Shown here: positions 56,901 to 64,000 of the stretch, in pieces
How positions within the stretch are numbered: position 1 is the first letter of the stretch
Layout of the letters: every line of letters starts with the position of its first letter
Assembly (NCBI GenBank): GCA_036852015.1
Contig: JAANDG010000109.1
Location: 248,001 to 312,000, forward strand
Direction of reading: 5' to 3'
DNA: 64,000 bases
Source of the DNA: Pelodera strongyloides
Taxonomy: Eukaryota; Nematoda; Chromadorea; Rhabditida; Rhabditidae
Notes under the pieces: generated by a model
The model's input: the letters and a program-made list of their open reading frames with translations, nothing else
The model's database searches: none
Told to the model about the DNA's origin: nothing
Program-made: the position numbers and the translations under genes

Positions 56901-58117
56901 TTAATGGGCCTGTCCCTTTGAAATACCTTTCGGGCAGAAATCATTGTCACATTTCTTTCCAATCATGACTCTTTTCTCTGCCTGATATACGGGAACAGTG
57001 GAAGCAGGGCACTGTACGTCCTTATAGCGATCCTCCTTTTCGAGACCTAAACATAGTGTTTTGTAGATTCGCAGCTAAGCAACATAGCCAAAAGTGCACC
57101 ACGTATGTGCGGTGATTTTGCGGCGCGTCTTAGCGCGCGCGGGGCACGTTTTTACTATATTTTAGCGTCATAGCTGTCATAGCTACTGGCTACCACAACG
57201 GACTAAATTTCACCTGCCACTTACTTTCTCTAATTACATATAGGATTTGTTTTCAAAGAATTTGACTACAACGAGTTCATAAAATATCCCAAAAGGCCAT
57301 AGGGAGCATATGTGGTAAATCTGGTTGAGTGCGCGGCGACGCCTTCGCTCAGCTCTGGTGTGCGGTAGTATTCACGGGCTCAGATTACCAATTGAAGTGC
57401 ACTCGCCAGTTGCTGCTTGTTGGCGCTGGCCAGGCGTTGCGCCATGTCCGTTTTTTGTGCCTAAGGTGCGCAAGCAATATCTGATTAGAGATAAACATGA
57501 AACTCTTTATCTCACCTCCGTTCTCTGCCTTGCAGCTCTCATAACTTTCGTAAGTGGCTTCAATATCTCTCTGCACGCATTTCACCATTTCGACGAGGCA
57601 CTCGCGGAACACCTTATCGTAGCGGTACTTAAAGTAAAAAAAATTATAGGTAGAAAGACTGACAATGAAAGCAATGAATGACATTTAGTGGTCTTTGGGA
57701 ATTCTGTTTGCCGATTTTTCCATCCAAATCAAAGGCGTCAGTTGCCTGCGGATACTTCCGATACTACGTCCTGGGGCGCGTGCGCTCAGCCGCACAAACA
57801 CTAGTTCCCTCGTAGCCAGCCGCGCAGTTTGCTGTTACGGTTACATAAGGTTCGTAATGCGCTAAGGTCATAAATACAATACGCAAGCTTACCGCGGGCC
57901 TGCATAACCGAACAGAGCAAACCCCTAACGCGGGCCTAAGCGTATATCAAGAACGGACCTAGGGAGACTACTAGCGACACGACAAAACTATAACACGCAC
58001 CCTAACCGCAGGCCTGCAGTCCTTTGCACCATGGAATGTGGTTCTGGTACCCTTGCCGCTGCACTTTGCAGCGGTGACACCAACCAGAATTGTGAGAAAC
58101 AGTATCGTCCGGAGCAT
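56901..58117 (-). CDS. Predicted secreted cysteine-rich protein, 122 residues
   Basis: Exons (minus): 58117-58007, 57627-57516, 57046-56901; phases 0 and 1 join in frame. The ATG is 2 nt after GTTTCAG, typical of trans-splicing. Residues 1-17 (MLRTILFLTILVGVTAA) form a clear signal peptide, with cleavage likely before KCSGKG. The mature part has eight cysteines (19, 34, 47, 54, 70, 87, 107, 112), including ECLVEMVKC and ESYESCKAENG, suggesting four disulphides. The pattern is reminiscent of small secreted nematode domains such as DUF19, but I cannot assign it. The exon 2 acceptor is TTTAAG, weak. The last codons and the stop (ISKGQAH, TAA) fall in sequence like the end of a family E foldback. 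Confidence 0.55.
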
Positions 58118-59097
58118 TACTGAAACGAAATTTTTGATGTTGTCTGAAATACGTACTGTAGTATAGTGCCGCTATTATAGGCACCGGATGCAGGATGCAG
58201 AAATACAAATTTCTCATACAAAAGTTTAAAAAGGTAAAATGTTTGGTTCTGGAGGGATTACGGTAGTTTGACATTTGACATATATGTCTGCAAAATATCA
58301 GGTACGGCTTGTCGCATCCTGCACATGTACCTGTACAGCATCGAAACCTAAGTCCTTTACTACACTACACAATACGGCATAAACCCATAAATTGTTCAGC
58401 GAAAAAGAGAATGCGTGTCTGCTCTACACAGCTCATAAAATGCCAATAACAATTACATCACCTTACGGCGTTTCTTACGATGTGCTGGGTAAAGTTATAT
58501 TACACTTATGCACAGAATACACGTATGAAGAAGGATTTCTGTAAAAACCCAAAAATCAGAAACAAACTGCAATTATAGACCTCCGCAGACGTCGGATCAC
58601 CGTATAAATTCACTTGCAAATGGTAATCGTGTGAAATTTACGCAAATTAGAGCCGTAGATCAAATGACACCGTTGCAGCATGTGAAACACGATAATCTAT
58701 TAATTTATAGAAAAACATAGACGCGATAAAGTTACAAAATAATACTTCCGCTCTTCCAATATGATATTCCCAGATCCAAAATTAGGGCTCGAATGATTAT
58801 TTTGAGTTGAAGCTCATGCTCAACGAGGGCTCAGTCTTTGGAGCCTTACTTAAACTTGTAGTTATCATAAACTAAGATCAAGCCAGAGCAAAATCATAAA
58901 TATCTTACGCTAAATTTTCAAATACCGGTCGGTTTTTGAAACACATCGAGTACACCTGAATAGCATGCGGCGTATGCAAATGGCGCAAGTGAACGGAAAT
59001 TAACATAAAAAATCGAGCTAAATTCGAGCAAATTAGCATAAACACGTAAGAATTCAGTTGTCCACGATGCGTTTCAGAAACCGGCTGATATTTCGCT
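58118..59097. other. Spacer with a family A foldback
   Basis: AT-rich. 58118-58918 shows no exon. The remainder is the foldback listed next. Confidence 0.45.
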
Positions 59098-59101
59098 TTA
59101 A
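58919..59101. mobile_element. TTAA foldback, family A
   Basis: Left end AAATACCGGTCGGTTTTTG (TTAAAGCG lost), right end GGCTGATATTTCGCTTTAA. Its right TTAA overlaps the stop codon of the next gene. Confidence 0.8.
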
Positions 59102-59395
59102 GGAATGAACTGGACCACGGTGCATCCTTTCTGCGCTTTCGGATGATAGAATCCAGTACTCGTTATGGTTATCTTTGCGCTAGAAGGGAGCACTCCTTTA
59201 TTCATAGGTGCTTCGATTACAACATTGTTGCTGGCTTTCGAAGTGCCGGAGAGATCTTTTGCTAGCAGACGATGGGTTCCCTTCCAGGTGACAATGTTTC
59301 TTGTCTTGGTAGATCCTGAAACGTCAGCCTTTTAAAACATCTAGACCGCAATACCAAAAGAAACCAGACGACTGAACCCGCGAAGGCCAGGACAT
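59098..59395 (-). CDS. Small protein of unknown family, 82 residues, two exons
   Basis: Exons (minus): 59395-59365 and 59315-59098, with a 49-nt intron (donor GTTTCT, acceptor GTTTCAG). The ATG lies 5 nt after TTTTTAG. The product starts MSWPSRVQSSG and continues STKTRNIVTWKGTHRLLAKD, SKASNNVVIEAPMNKGV, SSAKITITSTGFYHPKAQ and CTVVQFIP. The alternating hydrophobic/polar pattern of the second half suggests beta strands. No signal peptide in this model, no recognised domain. The stop TAA is the TTAA at the end of a family A foldback, so the native C-terminus may once have been longer. The long exon has good coding bias; the short first exon is less certain. Confidence 0.45.
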
Positions 59396-59568
59396 GTTAG
59401 CTAAAAAGCAAAAAATTTTGAAAAAATCTTCAACGTCCATATCCACACAACATTTGAGGCTGAGGTCACTCGTATGTTTGGAATTTGGAGTTTTGGGGTA
59501 GTATATTTACAAAATGTGTTCTACACATTCTACCCGGTAAATCTGTTCAGTCTAATTTTTATTCCTTC

Positions 59569-59752
59569 TTAAAGCGAAATACCGGCCGGTTTTTGAAACG
59601 CATCTCAAGTACTTGCATTCCTATGCTTTTATGCAACGTGCGGTCTAATTGGGGTCTAGTTTTTATACTAATTTTTTGCTCATTTGCATATGTTGCATAA
59701 CAAAGCAGCTGAACGCAATGCGTTTCAAAAACTGGCCGGTATTTCGCTTTAA
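59569..59752. mobile_element. TTAA foldback, family A (184 bp)
   Basis: TTAAAGCGAAATACCGGCC ... GGCCGGTATTTCGCTTTAA with both TTAA intact. Confidence 0.88.
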
Positions 59753-59820
59753 CACCTTTTGGTCTTTCTCTAGCTCCTTCTTATAATAATTACTTTAAAC
59801 ATTTCCAAAAAAACACTACC

Positions 59821-60150
59821 TTTTACTAAATCAATCCATTGTTTTTGTTATGCAAGTAGGCCAAGCTGTGAGGAAAGGAGACCCTCAAAGCTTGGCCTAC
59901 TTATAGTTAGCATGAAACCATTCACATCTCAATCATTTATACAAAAAATCACATGCAAAATATAAAACACAGGCAATAGCTGATGTACGGGCAGAAAACT
60001 ATTCGAGAGTAGTAAATTTAAAAAAAGCATGTATTCTACTATACGTGCCAAGCAAATAAAGAAAACTTACTTATAGGCAACATTTCTAAATAATAATTAA
60101 ATGTGCCAAAAATTTTGTACAGCAAAAACAATGGATTGATTTAGTAAAAG
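59821..60150. mobile_element. Foldback element, 330 bp
   Basis: Ends TTTTACTAAATCAATCCATT / AATGGATTGATTTAGTAAAA, and inside AAGTAGGCCAAGCT / AGCTTGGCCTACTT close together near the left end. No TTAA at the ends. Confidence 0.7.
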
Positions 60151-60264
60151 ATACAAATCGAAAGCATTATTCGTCAACAATTCCTTGGCCTTACAGCAAT
60201 ATAAGTAAAATGATCTGACTCTATCCAAAAAAAACTACTCAAAAACTAATTGCCTGCCGGGCCA

Positions 60265-63037
60265 TTAGCAATTGCATCCACCAATATTCTGAAGTCCGCC
60301 CGAAGGGATTTCGAGGCGAATCTAAACACAGTTACAAGGTTACACGTCTATAAATTTAACAAGTTAAATAACCGGCCAGTTCGCGGAACACTATCTAGCC
60401 ACAAACGCGAAAATCATCATTTTCTAACACTCATTGCGTTGCAATGCATATCCTGGCCTCACCGTAACTAACTTTAATTACGCTACCGTAAAAAGCACCA
60501 GAGCACCAAATCCATAAATAAAATAAACAAAAAGCGTGCCCACCTGATCAGGGAAATCTGGGAAATCGTGAGTGTCCTGTGATTCGCGTGCCAGCGCGTC
60601 ACGGGCAATAGCTTGGAAAGCGTCTTCGACGTTCACTGCATCCTTGGCGGAAACCTATAATATTCATAAGATAAGATAAACCCAATCAACATAAAATAAC
60701 GCAGTAGCAGTACCTTCCATTTTGTAAATTGTCTGGTGCTCCAAAAAAAGGATCAATTATTAATGAAGCATAAATTCCGATTCCGACTTAGTATGACTTC
60801 CACTGTGTGTTACTCCCTACTGTAAAAAAAACAGATATATGTTTTACGGGATGAATACGGAATAAAAAACAGCGAAATACTGCACGAAAGAAATATCCGA
60901 AATGACAAGAATTTCAAAAAACCGACCTCAAAGTATGGAATATTGTTGTTTGCTTGGCACCACGTTTGCGCACGTTTTGAAGAAACCTGAAAAGGGGTAA
61001 TATTAAAAAATCTCGAAAAAATGGTAAATGGGAACAAAAGACAACGCTAGTTAGAGTTAGAGAACTCGAATAACTTTGCATTTACTGAAAATATGAGCAC
61101 GACAAAAAAACATGAAAAATTGTGACTATGGTTCATGAACAATTTAATGACCAGCTTATAATAAAGATAAAGCTGGGGGCACGTCGTGTGAAAAACATAT
61201 AGGATCTAAAGAATCTTGTATCATGCTAATTGCTAATTGTGTCGTATCCTTTCAAGATGCACAGAAGACAGAAGGGCACATCAATCCATGGGAATGCACT
61301 TGTACTGTATGCTTCACAAACCACGTGCCATATCGCTTTGATAATCTTGAGCAACTCATTTCAAACAAACAAACAAACATTACAAAAGGAAACTTACAGC
61401 TCGATTTTGTTCCAAATCCACCTTGTTTCCGAGAAGGACAAATGGGAAGTGGTCGGGATCGCGGGGGCTAAATTATGTACATTTTTTTATAATAATAAAT
61501 AATAGTCTAAAAGCGAAATGCTGGCCCCTTTGGAAAATTTGCATGATAAGCAAATCCTATGTATCCTATGCTAATTTTGTACGATTGCCGTGAACGATCT
61601 TACAAAATTAGCATAGGATACATAGGAACATAGGATTTGCTTATCATGCAAATTTTCCAAAGAAGCTAGCATTTCGCTTTAATTCATTCAAGCGATATAA
61701 GGTGTGTCATCATAACTTATTTGTTACAACATTTCCATTTAGACATTCTTAAAGCGAAATGCCAGCTCCTTTGGAAAATTTGCATATGATAAGCAAATCC
61801 TATGTATCCTATGCTAATTTTGCGCGATAGCCGTGGACGATCGCGCAAAATTAGCATAGGATACATAGGATTTGCATATCATATGCAAATTTTCCAAAGG
61901 AGCTGGCATTTCGCTTTAATATCATATTGTCCATAGACTTCCCTTATGATTGACAAAATGCTACGAATTTCCTTTGATTTACTTCGAATTTGCTTGTTGA
62001 GACTTATTTTGCTACTGCTTTATTATGTTTTATTAATTTATTATGTGTATTTTATAACACAAAATGCACGTTACATTGCTTTCTTTGATTGTCTTTGTGC
62101 GTAATAAATTATTATATCAGTCAGACAACACCACCAAAATCCATAATGATAAACTCTATAGTTTACAAAGACAAAAACTCTCAGATTCTCATCTATGCAT
62201 TCACACACAACCCACACTGAGTTTGCCTCACCGCAAATCTATTGTTTTCAGTTTTTACACCTTTCCCAACCCGCGCATAAGCTTGTATACAACATTTACC
62301 TGGCCTGAATTAGGAACTCGTCTCTCCACAAATCAAGGGACTTAAATGAGACAGCATTGATCACATCATAAGTGAGTACACAACAATCGGCACCACGGTA
62401 AAAGGAAACACCGAGGGACTGGAATCGCTCCTGACCAGCAGTGTCCCAGATCTAAAATTTAAAAAAAAATTGTGTTGGGCAAGAAATATGTTGTGCAACC
62501 TCTTGGTTAAATGCAAGGCGAAGAAAAAGAAACTTCGCTCCATGAAACCTCCCAAGAAATCAAACTCCCAAAAACCCCCCCCCTCCGATAATCGTCTAAT
62601 GCTCACCTGCATCGTCACAAGTCTATTATCTATCATCACGTCCTTGGTGAGGAAATCGGCTCCTATGGTCGCTCTGTATTGATTAGAAAATCTTCTATTC
62701 ATATACTGATTCATCAACGACGTCTTACCAACACCCGAATCTCCCAGAATGATCACCTAAAACGAGAATAATTTAAAGCGGTATGGCATGTGCATACAGC
62801 ACATGCTGCACAAAATTAATCCCATTATGCAAGCACAGAAGGGCACAGAACCCATAGAACTACACTTATGCTTCATAAACCTCGTTTCATACTGCTTTAA
62901 CTGCCCGACCCTTTCCGGTAGTCTGATTCTGCATGCACCTTCCATAATGTAAAAGGGCACAAAATAAATTTAAAAACAAATTAACAAAAACATTCACCAA
63001 CCTTAAGAAGTGCCTTCTTTCGTGGGCCACCGGACAT
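60265..63037 (-). CDS. rab-7: Rab7 small GTPase, 211 residues
   Basis: Exons (minus): 63037-63002, 62756-62607, 62451-62300, 61467-61398, 60986-60927, 60654-60544, 60321-60265; all junctions in frame. Rab7 controls maturation of late endosomes, phagosomes and lysosome fusion. Sequence marks: [12 protein letters not shown] start; P-loop GDSGVGKT at 17-24; [20 protein letters not shown] (switch I and Rab7 signature); [20 protein letters not shown] at 64-83 (switch II); GNKVDL at 126-131; VSAKDA at 157-162; C-terminal CNC at 209-211, the double-cysteine site for geranylgeranylation. Length matches known Rab7 proteins (about 207-211). Intron 3 holds two family B foldbacks and intron 1 a family F copy. 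The protein is highly conserved and certainly functional. Confidence 0.97.
61508..61682. mobile_element. TTAA foldback, family B
   Basis: Arms GATAAGCAAATCCTATGTAT / ATACATAGGA...GATTTGCTTATC with centre TTGCCGTGAACGATC, in rab-7 intron 3. Confidence 0.85.
61749..61919. mobile_element. TTAA foldback, family B (171 bp)
   Basis: Arms pair essentially perfectly: GGAAAATTTGCATATGATA with its complement, centre GCGCGATAGCCGTGGACGAT. Second copy in the same rab-7 intron, 66 bp from the first. Confidence 0.9.
62773..62900. mobile_element. Foldback, family F (128 bp)
   Basis: TTAAAGCGGTATGGCATG left end, TTTCATACTGCTTTAA right end; occupies about half of rab-7 intron 1. Confidence 0.7.
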
Positions 63038-63463
63038 TTTTTTGTTTTTTTTTGTTAACTGAAAAGAGGAAATCTAATTCATAATCAACGAGTTAACAAT
63101 CAAATGATCAAAGCAAATGCACGCACCTAAAGTCCAAAATAAAATAAAACCGGGAAAGACAGTAAATGTACACAAGTAGAGCTCGTTAATAGTAATTGAT
63201 CACAAGAACGACTCGAAAGAAACAATCAGTAATAATGAAAGAACAAATATAATGGATCACTTCTTGCGCAACAAAATAGCACTGAATGCGAGTTTCCATC
63301 AACAGGGCACATGACACATCAATAAAAAGATAAATTGAAAATTGAAGTTAGGTTTCCTTTGTTTTATCAGTATTACCAGAAGCAGAAGGCTATCTCCGCC
63401 TGAGGCGACTTTCCACTACTGCACATGCGATACTTCTAAGACTCACAAAAATGGGCATACTAA

Positions 63464-63501
<38 letters not shown>

Positions 63502-64000
63502 TTATGAATGTCAGAAACGTGTTGCCTATAATCAAGATACTGAGGTACTGTGACTAATTTTGCTTATTTTGAAGTTACGAAAAGTTGGACTGCTTATACG
63601 TTATACCAAATCTTTGAAACGTTGTAAGGATTTCGTTTCCGACATGACGACAAATAAACCTTTCTCCTTTATGTAATACGATTATTTAGTTATTCTTTGA
63701 TATTGTCCTTATATTGAAAAAACTTAGGTGGTACAGTTTGTTGTCGTAATGCGCCCTTCCCTGAGTATCTAGTACCTTTTACTTTCCATTACAAATACTC
63801 TCGCGTACTCGTGGCGCGCCCCTGGCACGCGAGCCGCCCACCGATTTTCACGCCGTCATGTACACGCCGCCAGTACGACAGCGTTCACGCTGTATTAAAA
63901 ATTCTGAGGAATCATTGGCCAAGATATGGCAGTTGTAACATAGAACAAAAAAAAACAGATATTTAAAAAAAATGTATCCCATCATTGCCTTAATTCAGCT
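63038..64000. other. Region upstream of rab-7
   Basis: Presumed promoter and 5' sequence; no exon of another gene recognised. An ATT trinucleotide run is at 63464-63500. The last 250 bases include GC-rich words (GGCGCGCCCC, GCACGCGAG). Confidence 0.5.
63464..63500. repeat. (ATT)n microsatellite
   Basis: About twelve uninterrupted ATT units, 430 bases upstream of the rab-7 start. Confidence 0.95.

Larger units (their letters stand above)
59396..60264. other. Spacer between the 82-residue gene and rab-7
   Basis: Contains two foldbacks (59569-59752 and 59821-60150); otherwise AT-rich with nothing recognised. It includes the 3' UTR of rab-7, where I found no AATAAA close to the stop. Confidence 0.5.

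Overview
The window looks like intron-rich nuclear DNA of a free-living or parasitic rhabditid-type nematode. The reasons are: three sigma-type glutathione S-transferase genes of the 206-residue nematode kind; a tandem array of seven-transmembrane chemoreceptors with the sequence marks of the nematode sre family; splice acceptors placed a few bases before several start codons, as expected for spliced-leader trans-splicing; and TTAGGC-type telomere motifs inside introns. I cannot name the species.

Layout. 1-9.8 kb is mostly non-coding: one intact tRNA-Ala(UGC), one small two-exon gene on the minus strand (4373-5212) and many foldback elements. 9.8-26.2 kb holds three plus-strand GST genes. Each has seven exons of identical lengths (43/90/93/125/93/96/81 nt) and encodes 206 residues; they clearly arose by tandem duplication. 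The fifth intron of the first GST is 3.9 kb long and carries a candidate minus-strand gene. 26.7-54.9 kb is a minus-strand array of five sre-like chemoreceptor genes. Each has eight exons with nearly invariant lengths (78/223-232/100/119/77/123/140/178-187) and encodes 345-349 residues. A broken multi-exon gene remnant sits between the fourth and fifth (49.6-51.5 kb). 56.9-63.0 kb, all minus strand, carries a predicted secreted cysteine-rich protein of 122 residues, an 82-residue unknown protein and a complete seven-exon rab-7 GTPase gene (211 residues).

Mobile DNA. About a third or more of the non-coding sequence is short foldback (MITE-like) DNA. At least seven families end in TTAAAG...CTTTAA and have TTAA at both ends. 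Many copies abut one another and share a single TTAA. These elements lie in introns of nearly every gene, and two of the small genes appear to take their stop codon from a foldback-element end. There is also a fragment of non-LTR reverse transcriptase, several tRNA-like (SINE or pseudogene) sequences, a retroposon-like module with a polyadenylation signal in three different sre introns, and telomere-like repeats in two GST introns.

Functional reading. The GSTs (detoxification, glutathione conjugation or prostaglandin isomerisation) and the sre receptors (chemosensation) are fast-evolving tandem families facing the environment. rab-7 (late endosome and lysosome traffic) is a single conserved housekeeping gene at the edge. 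There is no sign that these genes form one pathway. All exon models here were made by hand from splice signals, frame continuity and comparison among paralogues in the window.
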